A DNA stretch of 64,000 nucleotides from CAWJEL01 sp964647255 (lineage in GTDB: Bacteria > Chloroflexota > Anaerolineae > CG2-30-64-16). Positions 42,061-51,161 of this stretch are shown piece after piece (positions within the stretch are counted from its first letter, which is position 1; every line of letters begins with the position of its first letter). The position numbers were made by a program, and so were the translations under genes. Under the pieces are notes generated by a model that was not told the DNA's origin, made no database searches, and saw only the letters and a list, made by a program, of their open reading frames with translations. The stretch is taken from positions 1-64,000 of the forward strand of contig CAZYGI010000018.1 of assembly GCA_964647255.1 (NCBI GenBank), given 5' to 3'.

Positions 42061-43058
42061 AGCTTTTACGCATCCTGGTTGGGGGTCTGGCGGCGGCCCT
42101 GCTCATTACCGGCGCCGGCTGCCAGCGCAGCGTCCCCGCGGCGCCGGCGCCGACGGCCACGCCGGAAGCCAAACTCAAGAAGACTTACGCGGATCTGATC
42201 GTCGGCTATGCCCAGCTCGGCGCGGAGAGCGAATGGCGCTCGGCGAACACCATCTCGGTCAAGGAAGCGGCGGAAGCGTTGGGGGTCGAGCTCCGATTCT
42301 CCGATGCACAGCAGAAGCAGGAGAACCAGATCAATGCCATCCGCGCACTGATCGCCCAGCGGGTGGACGTGATCGGGGTAGCGCCGCTGACGGAAACGGG
42401 CTGGGATGAGGTTTTCCAGGAAGCCAGGGATGCGGGCATCCCGATCATCCTGGTGGATCGGCGCGCGGCGGTTTCGCCTGATCTCTACGTGACGCTGATG
42501 GGGTCCGATTTTCTCGAAGAGGGCCGCAACGCAGCGCGGATCATGGCGAAGCTGACCAACGGTCGGGCCGCCATCGTGGAACTGGTGGGTACAATCGGCT
42601 CCGCGCCGGCCAATGATCGCTACAAAGGCTTCCGGGAGATCTTGAAGGATTACCCGGACATGAAGATCATAGACTCGCAATCCGGTGATTTTACGGTCGC
42701 GCAGGGCAAGGAGGTGATGCAGGCCTTCCTAAAGACGCATGGCAAAGACATCACCGCGGTCTATGCCCATAACGACGACATGGCCCTGGGCGCGATCAAA
42801 GCGATCGAGGAATACGGCCTGCGGCCGGGTGTAGATATCAAGATTGTTTCCGTTGATGCGGCCCGCGGCGCGTTTGAAGCGATGATCGCTGGCAAGCTCA
42901 ATGCGACCGTTGAGTGCAACCCGCTGCTGGGCCCCAAATTCATGGAACTCGCCCTGAAGGTGGCGAACGGCGAGCCCGTCCCCAAGTGGGTGCCGTCCGA
43001 GGAGGGGGTTTTCTTTCCGGAGGACGCCGCGAAGGTTCTCCCCACGCGCAAGTATTGA
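42057..43058 (+). CDS. YtfQ-like sugar-binding lipoprotein of the YesNM operon
   Basis: 333 residues, periplasmic-binding-protein type 1 lipoprotein: signal with Cys22 (ITGAGCQRS), Pro/Ala linker, then the YtfQ-type domain (YAQLGAESEWRSANTIS, DAQQKQENQINAIRALIA, APLTETGWDEV, VYAHNDDMALGAIKAI). It resembles E. coli YtfQ, which binds galactofuranose. Overlapping the kinase gene rather than a permease gene, it is probably the ligand-sensing partner of the YesM kinase, in the manner of other binding-protein-dependent kinases. It is closely related to, but keeps a core helix absent from, the transport-operon YtfQ at 43291. Confidence 0.9.
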   Translation: MKLLRILVGGLAAALLITGAGCQRSVPAAPAPTATPEAKLKKTYADLIVGYAQLGAESEWRSANTISVKEAAEALGVELRFSDAQQKQENQINAIRALIAQRVDVIGVAPLTETGWDEVFQEARDAGIPIILVDRRAAVSPDLYVTLMGSDFLEEGRNAARIMAKLTNGRAAIVELVGTIGSAPANDRYKGFREILKDYPDMKIIDSQSGDFTVAQGKEVMQAFLKTHGKDITAVYAHNDDMALGAIKAIEEYGLRPGVDIKIVSVDAARGAFEAMIAGKLNATVECNPLLGPKFMELALKVANGEPVPKWVPSEEGVFFPEDAAKVLPTRKY

Positions 43059-43290
43059 ATTAAGCGAAAGGGACTTAACTCTTGCCCAAAAATCTCGCCT
43101 GTGGGACGCCGGTGAACGCTATTCGCCGGACAGCACACCAGGAAGCTCACCTTTCGTCAAAAGAAAAACCATTGACGCCTCTGGTCGTGGGGGTGTACCC
43201 TTTGTCGCAGGCTAAGTGCGTCTTTTCCCGGGAGAGAGGCGCCTGGCAATTCACCCCTAAGCCAGACAAACCCAAGAAGGAGAGCATCCA
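43059..43290. other. Gap upstream of the ytfQ importer operon
   Basis: 232 bases without a gene. A TTGACG at 43172 has no good -10 at the normal distance. Likely target site of the YesN regulator, but no clear direct repeats were found by eye. The region ends with AAGGAGA before ATG 43291. Confidence 0.4.
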
Positions 43291-44262
43291 ATGAAGGCCT
43301 CGACCGTTTCGTTTCTTGCCGCGATGGTGTTGATCCTCGTTATCGTGGCGGGCTGTGCGCCGGCTGCGACACCGGCGCCGGCTGCTCCGACCGCCGCGCC
43401 CGCTGCCCCCGCTGCCAAAGGCGTGAAGACGTACAAGGACATGACGCTGTGCTACCCTCAGCTCGGCGCTGAGAGCGACTGGCGCACGGCCAACTCCGCT
43501 TCGTTCAAAGAGACCGCTGAAAAGTTGGGCGTCAAGTTGATCTTCTCCGCCATCCGCTCCTGCATCCAGCAGGGTGTGAATGTCATCGCGCTGCCCCCTG
43601 TGGTTGAAACCGGTTGGGACGCCGTCCTTCAGGAAGCCAAGGACGCGGGCATCCCGGTCATCATCGTGGACCGCTCCGTCACGGCCGATCCTTCGCTGTA
43701 TGCCGCGCATATCGGCTCTGACATGGTGATCGAAGGCAAGCGCGCCGCTGCAGAATTCAACAAGATGCTGCCCAACGGCGGCAACGTGCTTGAACTCTCC
43801 GGCACTACCGGCTCCGGTGCGGCTGTGGGCCGCGCGAAGGGCTTCCGCGAAGCCCTCAATCCCAATATCAAGATCCTGGATTCCCAGACCGGCAACTTCA
43901 CCCGTGCCGAGGGCAAGCCGGTGATGGAAGCCTTCCTGAAGAAATACGCCGGCCAATTCCAGGGCGTGTTCTTCCACAATGACGACATGGCGATCGGCGC
44001 CGTCGAGGCCATCAAGGCCGCGGGCATCAAGCCCGGTGAGCTCAAGATGGTTTCCGTGGATGGCACCCGCGGCGGCTTCCAGCTCATGATTGACGGCTGG
44101 CTGCAGGCCGATGTCGAGTGCAACCCGCTGCTGGGCCCGCAGGTGATGGACCTGGGCCTCAAGTTGATGAACGGCGAAACCATCGTCAAGGAAGCGCTCA
44201 CCGATGAGAGCGTGTACTATCCTGACAAAGCGGCCGAACTCCTGCCGACTCGGAAGTACTAA
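43291..44262 (+). CDS. ytfQ: Galactofuranose-type sugar-binding lipoprotein YtfQ, with core deletion
   Basis: 323-residue lipoprotein (lipobox IVAGC) with a YtfQ-like domain: YPQLGAESDWRTANSASF, ALPPVVETGWDAVL, VDRSVTADPSLYAAHIGSD, FFHNDDMAIGAVEAIKAAG, C-terminus LLPTRKY. It initiates the importer operon ytfQ-ytfR-ytfT-yjfF. Oddity: after KLGVKLIFS the protein jumps to AIRSCIQQGVNVI; the roughly 11 residues that both E. coli YtfQ and the paralogue at 42057 have here (DAQQKQENQIN-like) are missing, in frame. That helix normally packs the N-lobe and its loop contacts ligand. It could be a natural deletion or an assembly loss. Confidence 0.9.
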   Translation: MKASTVSFLAAMVLILVIVAGCAPAATPAPAAPTAAPAAPAAKGVKTYKDMTLCYPQLGAESDWRTANSASFKETAEKLGVKLIFSAIRSCIQQGVNVIALPPVVETGWDAVLQEAKDAGIPVIIVDRSVTADPSLYAAHIGSDMVIEGKRAAAEFNKMLPNGGNVLELSGTTGSGAAVGRAKGFREALNPNIKILDSQTGNFTRAEGKPVMEAFLKKYAGQFQGVFFHNDDMAIGAVEAIKAAGIKPGELKMVSVDGTRGGFQLMIDGWLQADVECNPLLGPQVMDLGLKLMNGETIVKEALTDESVYYPDKAAELLPTRKY

Positions 44263-44325
44263 GCCGCCGCTGCTCCAAGCGTGAATTCCCGGGACACTTG
44301 CAGCATCCGCTCGATGAGTCCCTGT

Positions 44326-44356
44326 CGAGGGGCGACGTGACAAGCGCCGCCCCTCG
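44326..44356 (+). terminator. Intercistronic stem-loop between ytfQ and ytfR
   Basis: 8-bp arms CGAGGGGC (44326-44333) and GCCCCTCG (44349-44356). Such hairpins after binding-protein genes commonly stabilise the upstream message or partially terminate, keeping the binding protein in excess over the ATPase. Confidence 0.5.
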
Positions 44357-44388
44357 GTTGGGATTAATAACCCCAAAGGGCAGCCCCG

Positions 44389-45906
44389 ATGACAGACACA
44401 AACGATTACGTCTTGACGATGAACGGCATCTCCAAAACTTTTCCGGGCGTCAACGCGTTGGAAAAGGTGGATTTTGCCTTGAAGCGCGGGGAGATCCATG
44501 CCCTGCTGGGCGAAAATGGAGCGGGGAAATCCACCCTGATCAAAGTGCTGACGGGCGTGGAACATCCGGATGCCGGTTCCATCGAACTGGAAGGTAAGCT
44601 CATCCAGGCGCGATCCCCGCAGCACGCCCAGGAACTTGGCATCAGCACGGTGTATCAGGAAGTCAACCTGTGCACCAATATCTCCGTCGCCGAGAACATT
44701 ATGCTGGGGCACGAGCCCCGCCGTTTCGGCCGGATCCACTGGAAACAACTCAACAGGCAAGCCAATTTGGCGCTGCAAAGACTGTCTGTTGATATAGACG
44801 TGACCCAACCCCTCGGGAATTATTCGATTGCGATCCAGCAGATGACGGCCATCGCCCGATCCCTGGAAATCTCCTCCGCGAAGATCCTGATCCTCGACGA
44901 ACCCACATCCAGCCTTGACACCAAGGAAACCGACAAGCTCTTCGACGTGATGCGGAAGCTGCGCGCTGATGGAATCGGCATTATTTTTATCACCCACTTC
45001 CTGGATCAAGTCTACCGTATCGCCGATCGCATCACCGTACTCCGCAACGGCAAGCTGGTCGGCACGTATGATGCGGCTGCGTTGCCTCGCATCGAGTTGG
45101 TCGCCAAAATGCTGGGCCGCAGCATGACCGATCTGGCTGCCGTCTCAAAGGCCAAGGTCATGCGCGGGCAGGAGGCCGGGGAGGCGCCGCTGCTCGAAGC
45201 AAAAGGCCTGGGCCGCACGGGCTCTCTGGCGCCGGTGGATGTGACGCTCAACGTCGGCGAGGTAATGGGGGTCGCCGGCCTGTTGGGTTCCGGCCGCACC
45301 GAGCTGGCTAATTTGCTGTTTGGTGTGGACACCCCTGACACCGGCTCGCTTGTGATGAAGGGCAAAAGGATCGAACGGTTCTCACCCCTGGAGTCCCTCC
45401 GCAATGGGATTGCCTTGTGCCCCGAGGACCGCAAGGCGGAAGGCATTGTCGGGGATCTGACGATTCGCGAGAACATCATCCTGGCCCTGCAGGCCCGCTC
45501 CGGGTGGTTCAGGTTTCTGAATGTCCAACGCCAATACGAAATCGCCGACAGATACATCAAGCTATTGGGGATCACGACACCTTCACCCGACCAGTTGGTG
45601 AAGAACTTGAGCGGTGGGAACCAGCAAAAGGTTATCCTGGCGCGTTGGCTGGCGACGGACCCGCAGGCGTTGATCCTGGATGAGCCCACGAAAGGTATTG
45701 ACGTGGGCGCCAAAGCGGAGATCCAGAAGTTGGTGCTCGATCTGGCGGAAGAAGGCCGGTCGTGTGTTTTCATTTCCTCGGAGCTAGACGAGGTGTTGCG
45801 CACCAGCCACCGGATCCTTGTCTTGCGAGATCAGAAGAAGGCAGCCGAGTATTCAGGTGACGTAGATGATCAGACCATCATTCAAACAATGGCGGGCAAT
45901 CTATGA
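44389..45906 (+). CDS. ytfR: Galactofuranose-type importer ATPase YtfR
   Basis: 505 residues, two ABC domains: Walker A GENGAGKST, Walker B ILILDEPTSSLD, then degenerate second-domain GLLGSGRTE, signature LSGGNQQKVILARWL and LILDEPTKGID. Order and similarity fit YtfR. ATG 44389; stop overlaps ytfT start by four bases. The ATPase drives uptake through the YtfT-YjfF heterodimer. Confidence 0.93.
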   Translation: MTDTNDYVLTMNGISKTFPGVNALEKVDFALKRGEIHALLGENGAGKSTLIKVLTGVEHPDAGSIELEGKLIQARSPQHAQELGISTVYQEVNLCTNISVAENIMLGHEPRRFGRIHWKQLNRQANLALQRLSVDIDVTQPLGNYSIAIQQMTAIARSLEISSAKILILDEPTSSLDTKETDKLFDVMRKLRADGIGIIFITHFLDQVYRIADRITVLRNGKLVGTYDAAALPRIELVAKMLGRSMTDLAAVSKAKVMRGQEAGEAPLLEAKGLGRTGSLAPVDVTLNVGEVMGVAGLLGSGRTELANLLFGVDTPDTGSLVMKGKRIERFSPLESLRNGIALCPEDRKAEGIVGDLTIRENIILALQARSGWFRFLNVQRQYEIADRYIKLLGITTPSPDQLVKNLSGGNQQKVILARWLATDPQALILDEPTKGIDVGAKAEIQKLVLDLAEEGRSCVFISSELDEVLRTSHRILVLRDQKKAAEYSGDVDDQTIIQTMAGNL

Positions 45907-46982
45907 AAGACAAAACTTCTTTGCTGAGACGCATTCGTGAACACCGGCTGTTTTGGCCGCTCGTCGCGCTGGCGCTGATTCTCATTGCCGATGCGATTTT
46001 CGCCCCCGGCTTCTTCAAAATTGGCATCCTGGATGGTCATCTTTACGGGAATCTCATTGACGTGGTGAATAACGCTGCGCCCTTGATGCTCGTGGCGATC
46101 GGGATGACCCTCGTGATCGCGACGGGAGGCGTTGATCTTTCGGTCGGCGCAGTGATCGCCATTTCGGCCGCGATGGGCGCGGTGTTGATCAATCCGGCGC
46201 TGGGTAACAAACTGATCTCGAATGATGTCCTGACGGCGAACACCACAAACACACCGCTGCCGCTCATTATCCTGGCCGATTTGGCGGCGGGCACCTTATG
46301 CGGCTTGTGGAATGGGCTGCTGGTTTCAAGGGGGAAAATTCAACCGATGGTGGCCACGCTGATCCTGATGGTGGCCGGCCGTGGGATTGCCCAACTGATC
46401 ACCAATGGGCAAATCATGACAATCTACTACACGCCCTACTTTTGGTTTGGCAACGGCTTTATCTTAGGGCTGCCGGTGTCCATCTACATCGTGGCTGTCG
46501 TGTTCGTCCTGGCCTGGCTGCTGGTTCGGAAAACCGCGATCGGCCTGTTTATCGAAGCCGTGGGGACCAATGCAAAGTCAACGTACTACAGCGGCATCAA
46601 CGAGAAGACCGTCAAATTGCTCGCCTACACCTTCTGCGGTTTTTGCGCTGCCATTGCCGGGCTGATCCTCAGCTCCTATGTCCACAGCGCCGACGGCAAC
46701 AACAATGGCCTCAACTATGAACTCGATGCCATCCTGGCCGTGGTCATCGGCGGTACGCTGATGTCGGGCGGGCGTTTCTCGCTCTTCGCAAGCATCATTG
46801 GTGCTCTGATCATCTGGACCTTCACCATCACCATGTACACCTTTGGAGTGCCGGCGAATGCCTTGTTGGCCGGCAGGGCGGTGCTTGTTCTGGTGGTGAT
46901 CCTGCTGTACTCGGATTATGCTCGTCGTCTCGTGAATAGACTGCTTGCACGGAAAGGGCCCCAACATGGCGCAACGAATTAA
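45903..46982 (+). CDS. ytfT: Galactofuranose-type importer permease YtfT
   Basis: 359-residue BPD_transp_2 permease: GMTLVIATGGVDLSVGAVIA (quoted at 20 residues), VGTNAKSTYYSGINEKTVK as the cytosolic coupling loop, LAVVIGGTLMSGGRFSLFAS. It has the long insertion between helices 3 and 4 (LINPALGNKLISNDVLTANT) typical of YtfT. Translationally coupled to ytfR (ATGA). Confidence 0.92.
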   Translation: MKDKTSLLRRIREHRLFWPLVALALILIADAIFAPGFFKIGILDGHLYGNLIDVVNNAAPLMLVAIGMTLVIATGGVDLSVGAVIAISAAMGAVLINPALGNKLISNDVLTANTTNTPLPLIILADLAAGTLCGLWNGLLVSRGKIQPMVATLILMVAGRGIAQLITNGQIMTIYYTPYFWFGNGFILGLPVSIYIVAVVFVLAWLLVRKTAIGLFIEAVGTNAKSTYYSGINEKTVKLLAYTFCGFCAAIAGLILSSYVHSADGNNNGLNYELDAILAVVIGGTLMSGGRFSLFASIIGALIIWTFTITMYTFGVPANALLAGRAVLVLVVILLYSDYARRLVNRLLARKGPQHGATN

Positions 46983-47946
46983 GCCGTTCCTGCTGAAAAA
47001 CGGCCCCATGCTGACTACGATCGTCATCTTTTTCCTGGTCTACTTTGCGGGCACTCGACTTTATCCGGCTATGCAGAAGCCGCAGGTGTTCTTTAACCTG
47101 TTTATCAACACGGCCAGTTTGATGATTGTTTCCATCGGGATGACTTTTGTGATCCTCACGAAGGGAATTGACCTGTCGGTGGCCGGTATGATTGCCCTGA
47201 CTTCGGCTGCCTCGGCCGCGCTGCTGGCAAAGGGCGCCAGTCCTGCCCTTGTGATGCCGCTGATGCTGGTGATGGGCGTCGCTTTCGGGCTGACCCTGGG
47301 CAGCATCATCCATTTCCTGAAGGTGGAGCCCTTTATTGTGACCCTGATGGGCCTCTTCTTCGCACGTGGTATGGCCTATGTGATCACCCTTGAGGGGTTG
47401 CCCATCACCAACTCATTCTATCGGTCTTTGGCTTTAACGAAGGTGCATATTCCCCTGTTTGCCAAGGCTTACGTGTATATTCCTTCCCTTGTCGGGCCCT
47501 TGTTGCTGTTGGTGGTGATTTACCTTTCGTTCTACACACGCTTTGGCCGCACCGTCTATGCGATCGGCAATAATGAACAATCCGCCAGGTTGATGGGGCT
47601 GCCGGTTGGGCGCACCAAGATCATCGTGTATGCCTTCAGCGGCTTTTGTTCGGCGCTGGCCGGGATTGTGTGGAGTATTTCGCTGCTGTCAGGTTACGGA
47701 GGGTATGCCCCCGGCATGGAGCTGGATGCCATTGCCTCGGTGGTGATCGGCGGTACGCTGTTGACGGGCGGTGTGGGCAACGTGATCGGGACCTTGTTCG
47801 GGGTCTTGATCAACGGCACCATCGTGTCCATCCTGCAGTTCAACGGCACGCTGAGTTCGTGGTGGACCCGCATCGGCGTCGGGCTCCTGACGCTGATCTT
47901 CATCGGCATCCAGAGCCTGTTCTACATGCGGAAAAAACATTCGTAA
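46966..47946 (+). CDS. yjfF: Galactofuranose-type importer permease YjfF
   Basis: 326-residue permease, second half of the YtfT-YjfF pair: GMTFVILTKGIDLSVAGMIA, YAIGNNEQSARLMGLPVGRT, ASVVIGGTLLTGGVGNVIGT. ATG 46966 is chosen (MAQRIKPF), overlapping the ytfT end by 17 bases, as E. coli yjfF starts close to ytfT. Last gene of the operon; the next gene is convergent. Confidence 0.92.
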   Translation: MAQRIKPFLLKNGPMLTTIVIFFLVYFAGTRLYPAMQKPQVFFNLFINTASLMIVSIGMTFVILTKGIDLSVAGMIALTSAASAALLAKGASPALVMPLMLVMGVAFGLTLGSIIHFLKVEPFIVTLMGLFFARGMAYVITLEGLPITNSFYRSLALTKVHIPLFAKAYVYIPSLVGPLLLLVVIYLSFYTRFGRTVYAIGNNEQSARLMGLPVGRTKIIVYAFSGFCSALAGIVWSISLLSGYGGYAPGMELDAIASVVIGGTLLTGGVGNVIGTLFGVLINGTIVSILQFNGTLSSWWTRIGVGLLTLIFIGIQSLFYMRKKHS

Positions 47947-47995
47947 GCCGGTGATCCGTCCTGTCGTGTGCGCCCGATGTGCGGCCCTCCCGGCG

Positions 47996-48886
47996 TCAGG
48001 CGCCAATCACCAGCCTGCGCAGCCGGGGAATCTGTGTGCGCAGCGCATCGGCGTCGGTTAGCGCTTCCCACGGCTGGCCGACGCCGCCATATTCGAACGT
48101 GACGATCCAGGGTTCGCGCCAGGCGCCGGCCCGAACCTGGCTGATTGCTCGCTCGAAAAAACGCCAATCCGGGTCGGTCAGCGGCAGATGATCGAACTCC
48201 CGCTCCGCCAGCTCCGCAACGATCTCCGTCGGAACCGCTTGCTCCGTCATCCTCTCCAGCCACCGACCCGCGATCCGCTGCACCCCAGTAATGTGAATCT
48301 CGTGCAGCCGTCCGATGGGCAATAGCTCGACATAATGTCGCTCATCCATGCCGAGTTTGGTCGCGGCGAGCCGGGCGTGCGCCAGATCGAGCAGCAGGCC
48401 GCAGCCGGTTTCTTCGATCACGCGCCGGATCACCTCCGGCCGATACGCGGGCCGGAGGCACTCCTTTGGGTTGGGCGGGTTGTTCTCGGCGATGACGCGC
48501 GCTGCGCCGAAGCGCCGCACGACCGGCTCCAGGTCACCGATCAGCCGCGCGCTCACCGCCTCGGCGGCGGCCGGATTATCGCTGTCCTGGGAGATGCCAG
48601 GGTAGTACTCCGGTGGCGCGACCAGGTGAACGTTGACGAGCGGCGTCGCCGTCTGCGTCAGAAGCGCCTCAATGCGTCGCCAGTCGGCCGCCGCGTGGGT
48701 CTCGCCGTCCAGCGCGTCGCCGATCCCGGCGCCGACCAGCAGGGGAAAGTGGACGTTTACCGGCCGGAACGCCTGGGCCTTCTCAATGACGTCCGGCCAG
48801 GCCGGGCACTTGAAGTAGTCGAAGGCGATCTCGCTGCCAGCCAGGAGCCGGGCCGTTGCGGCGCTGTAGTTGACGGCAAGCTTCAT
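47996..48886 (-). CDS. DUF692/MNIO-like TIM-barrel protein
   Basis: 296 residues resembling sugar-phosphate isomerase-like barrels, closest by eye to DUF692 (multinuclear iron oxidase-like) proteins. Seen: NVHFPLLVGAG, NVHLVAPPEYY, the metal-ligand-like IAENNPPNPKE, GLLLDLAHARLAATKLGMDE, and LHEIHITGVQ. DUF692 members with peptide partners modify cysteines, but no small precursor peptide or partner was seen nearby, so the substrate is unknown; a genuine xylose-isomerase-like epimerase is the alternative. The ATG overlaps the stop of the phosphodiesterase gene by four bases. Confidence 0.65.
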   Translation of the reverse strand: MKLAVNYSAATARLLAGSEIAFDYFKCPAWPDVIEKAQAFRPVNVHFPLLVGAGIGDALDGETHAAADWRRIEALLTQTATPLVNVHLVAPPEYYPGISQDSDNPAAAEAVSARLIGDLEPVVRRFGAARVIAENNPPNPKECLRPAYRPEVIRRVIEETGCGLLLDLAHARLAATKLGMDERHYVELLPIGRLHEIHITGVQRIAGRWLERMTEQAVPTEIVAELAEREFDHLPLTDPDWRFFERAISQVRAGAWREPWIVTFEYGGVGQPWEALTDADALRTQIPRLRRLVIGA

Positions 48887-49647
48887 GCGGCCCGGCGTCC
48901 CAACGCCCGGAGCGTCGCCGCCGGATCGTTCGCCAGCACCGCGTCGCAGCCGAGCCAGCGGTAGTACCACAGCCGGCCGTTCGGCGTTGGGTCCAGCGGA
49001 CACGTGATCTGGCCGAGGCGATGCGCCTGGCGGACGTAGAACGGGTTGAAGAAGTACACCGGCCAGAACGCGCCGATGAGCTCCGCGTCTACACCCTTCG
49101 GCATGAGCTTGGACATGGTGATGAAGCCCTTCGGAATGATCGGCGCGGCCGCGGCCACCGCCGCAACGCGCGCCAGGTTAAACGACAGCACCACCGTTCG
49201 TTCGACCAGGCCCGCGGCCGCCAGCTCGTCGGCCAGCTTCCGGCAGATCTCCGGCTCCAGGAAGCGATCGGTCTTCAGCTCCAGGGCCAGTGCCACCTTC
49301 GGCGCCTCGCTGGCCAGCAGCGCGCACAGCTCCGCCAGCGCCGGCACGCGCTCATCCCGGAACTCCGGCCGGCCGTAGGACGCGCTGAGCGCCTTGATCT
49401 GCGCCAGGGTCATCTCAGCTACGGGGCCGTGGCCGTCGGTGGTGCGATCCACCAGGCCGTCGTGGATGCAGACGAAGACGCCGTCGGCGGTCAGGTGCAG
49501 ATCAGTCTCGATGATATCCGCGCCGTCGGCCAGGGCGCGGCGGAACGCGGCCAGCGTGTTCTCCGGGCACTGGGTTGAGTTGCCCCGGTGCGCCATCACG
49601 TAAGGCTTGGGTCGGTTGGGGAGGGCAAGCGTGCGGCTAATGCTCAT
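48883..49647 (-). CDS. Glycerophosphodiester phosphodiesterase
   Basis: 254-residue TIM-barrel GDPD enzyme that hydrolyses glycerophosphodiesters to glycerol 3-phosphate and an alcohol. Seen: N-terminal MAHRGNSTQCPENTLAAF (catalytic His-Arg and Glu), ETDLHLTADGVFVCIHD (metal-binding Glu/Asp and catalytic His) and ALELKTD. No signal peptide, so a cytosolic type. ATG 49647 with AGGAGGAG upstream. Overlaps the amidotransferase gene by 11 bases: part of a tightly packed operon. Confidence 0.92.
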   Translation of the reverse strand: MSISRTLALPNRPKPYVMAHRGNSTQCPENTLAAFRRALADGADIIETDLHLTADGVFVCIHDGLVDRTTDGHGPVAEMTLAQIKALSASYGRPEFRDERVPALAELCALLASEAPKVALALELKTDRFLEPEICRKLADELAAAGLVERTVVLSFNLARVAAVAAAAPIIPKGFITMSKLMPKGVDAELIGAFWPVYFFNPFYVRQAHRLGQITCPLDPTPNGRLWYYRWLGCDAVLANDPAATLRALGRRAA

Positions 49648-50380
49648 CGTCAGATTCTCCTCCTTGCCTCGCGGCAACGATCTCACCGAACCGTCGTAAG
49701 AGGGCGTCGCCGACCGGTGTATCGTGGACGCCGGCCGCCAGCGCCGCCGGATCCTGGCCTTCGGCCGCCAGCCGGCCGGCGAACTCGTGGATGTAGGCCC
49801 GCACGACCCCGGCGTCGAACTCCGGGTGGAACTGCACGCCCCAAGCCGCCTCGCCGGCGCGGAACGCCTCGTTGGCATCCCGGTCACTCGCAGCCAGCCG
49901 CTGCGCGCCGGCCGGCAGGCGGATCACCGATTGGGTGTGGCAGACCTGCGCCTCAGCCGCCGGCGGGAGTACGGCCAGCAGCGGATCGGACGCTGCGGCC
50001 GGCGCCAGGTTGAGCGGGATCGTGCCGAACTCGCGGCCGGCCGGGTTGTCCGCCACCTCGCCGCCGAGCGCCTGCGCCAGGAGCTGGTGGCCGTAGCAGA
50101 TGCCCAGGGTGGGAATCCCGCGCTCGACGACGCCCGGCAGCCACGCGGCCAGCCGCTCGCTCCAGGGGCGGCGGTCTGTCACCATATCGTGTGAGCCGGT
50201 GATGATCACGCCGGCCAGGTCGGCGTAGTCCGGCAGCGGATCGCCGCGCTGTGCGTCAATGACGCGCACCTCGTCCGGCGCCGCGCCCAGGCCCGCCCGG
50301 GTCCAGTCCTCGAAGTCGCCGCGCGCTGCGGCGAGCCCCGGCAGCGTGCCGCCGGTTTTCAGGATGACGAGTTGGCGCAT
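49637..50380 (-). CDS. Class I glutamine amidotransferase-like protein
   Basis: 247 residues of the GMP-synthase-glutaminase-like family. Catalytic triad visible: nucleophile Cys in LGICYGHQLLAQALGG, His and Glu in GVQFHPEFD. Stand-alone members hydrolyse glutamine or gamma-glutamyl amines. No synthase partner is adjacent. Starts 13 bases after the aldolase stop. Confidence 0.88.
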   Translation of the reverse strand: MRQLVILKTGGTLPGLAAARGDFEDWTRAGLGAAPDEVRVIDAQRGDPLPDYADLAGVIITGSHDMVTDRRPWSERLAAWLPGVVERGIPTLGICYGHQLLAQALGGEVADNPAGREFGTIPLNLAPAAASDPLLAVLPPAAEAQVCHTQSVIRLPAGAQRLAASDRDANEAFRAGEAAWGVQFHPEFDAGVVRAYIHEFAGRLAAEGQDPAALAAGVHDTPVGDALLRRFGEIVAARQGGESDDEH

Positions 50381-50393
50381 GGCGGTCGCTCCC

Positions 50394-51161
50394 TTATCGC
50401 AGCCCGGCGCGGAGATGTGCGCAGGCCGCCGCCGCCGATGCCTGCAGCAGCGTCGTATCCTGCACCGCGGTCACCAAGCGGAAGCCGCTTTGCGCCAGAC
50501 GGAGCGCGATCTGCGGGTTGCCCACATAGATGCCGGCGATGAGGTCGTGGCGCGCCGCCGCGGCGAGGACGGCATCCAGCGCGTCCTGGAGCGCTGGGTC
50601 ATCGAAGTTTGCCGGCTTCGCCAATCCCAGGCTGATGCTCAGGTCGTAGGGGCCGATGTAGAGGCCATCGAGCCCCGGTGTGGCCGCGATCTCCTCTACG
50701 TTCGCCAAGGCCGCCGCAGTTTCGATCATTGCCAGCGCCAGCACGGCCTCATCGGCGTGTGTAAAGTAGTCAGAGCCCCAGCGCACGCTGGCCCGGGTGG
50801 GGCCGAAGCTGCGATAGCCCGCCGGCGGATACCGGCACGCGCCGACGAACGCCGCGCACTCAGCGGCCGTGTTGATCATCGGGCAGATGAGCCCCAGCGC
50901 GCCCGCATCGAGCATGCGCATGATGGACGCGGGGGTGTTCCATTCCAGGCGCGCCAGCGGGACGGCCTCGCTCCCGGACATCGCCTGGAGCATGGTCACC
51001 GCGGTCTCGTAACCGATCAGGCCGTGTTGAAGGTCAATCGTGACCGAGTCGAACCCGGCGGCCGCCATCAATTCGGCGGTCCACGGACTGGGGATGCTCA
51101 ACCAGGCATTGGTTGCCGCGCGTCCCGCGGCCCAGAGGTGTTTGAGTTTATTTTGCATCAT
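50394..51161 (-). CDS. HpcH/HpaI-family aldolase
   Basis: 255 residues. Class II pyruvate aldolase of the 2-keto-3-deoxy-rhamnonate/4-hydroxy-2-oxoheptanedioate type, cleaving 2-keto-3-deoxy acids to pyruvate and an aldehyde. Seen: VTIDLQHGLIGYETA (catalytic His), PLARLEWNTPASIMRMLDAG, GLICPMINTAAECAAFV, ALAMIETAAALANVEEIA (metal Glu) and LDGLYIGPYDLSISLG (metal Asp). Start ATG 51161 or 51158. The start region overlaps the end of the restriction-modification gene by 14 bases, so it may rely on that gene's transcript. Confidence 0.9.
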   Translation of the reverse strand: MMQNKLKHLWAAGRAATNAWLSIPSPWTAELMAAAGFDSVTIDLQHGLIGYETAVTMLQAMSGSEAVPLARLEWNTPASIMRMLDAGALGLICPMINTAAECAAFVGACRYPPAGYRSFGPTRASVRWGSDYFTHADEAVLALAMIETAAALANVEEIAATPGLDGLYIGPYDLSISLGLAKPANFDDPALQDALDAVLAAAARHDLIAGIYVGNPQIALRLAQSGFRLVTAVQDTTLLQASAAAACAHLRAGLR

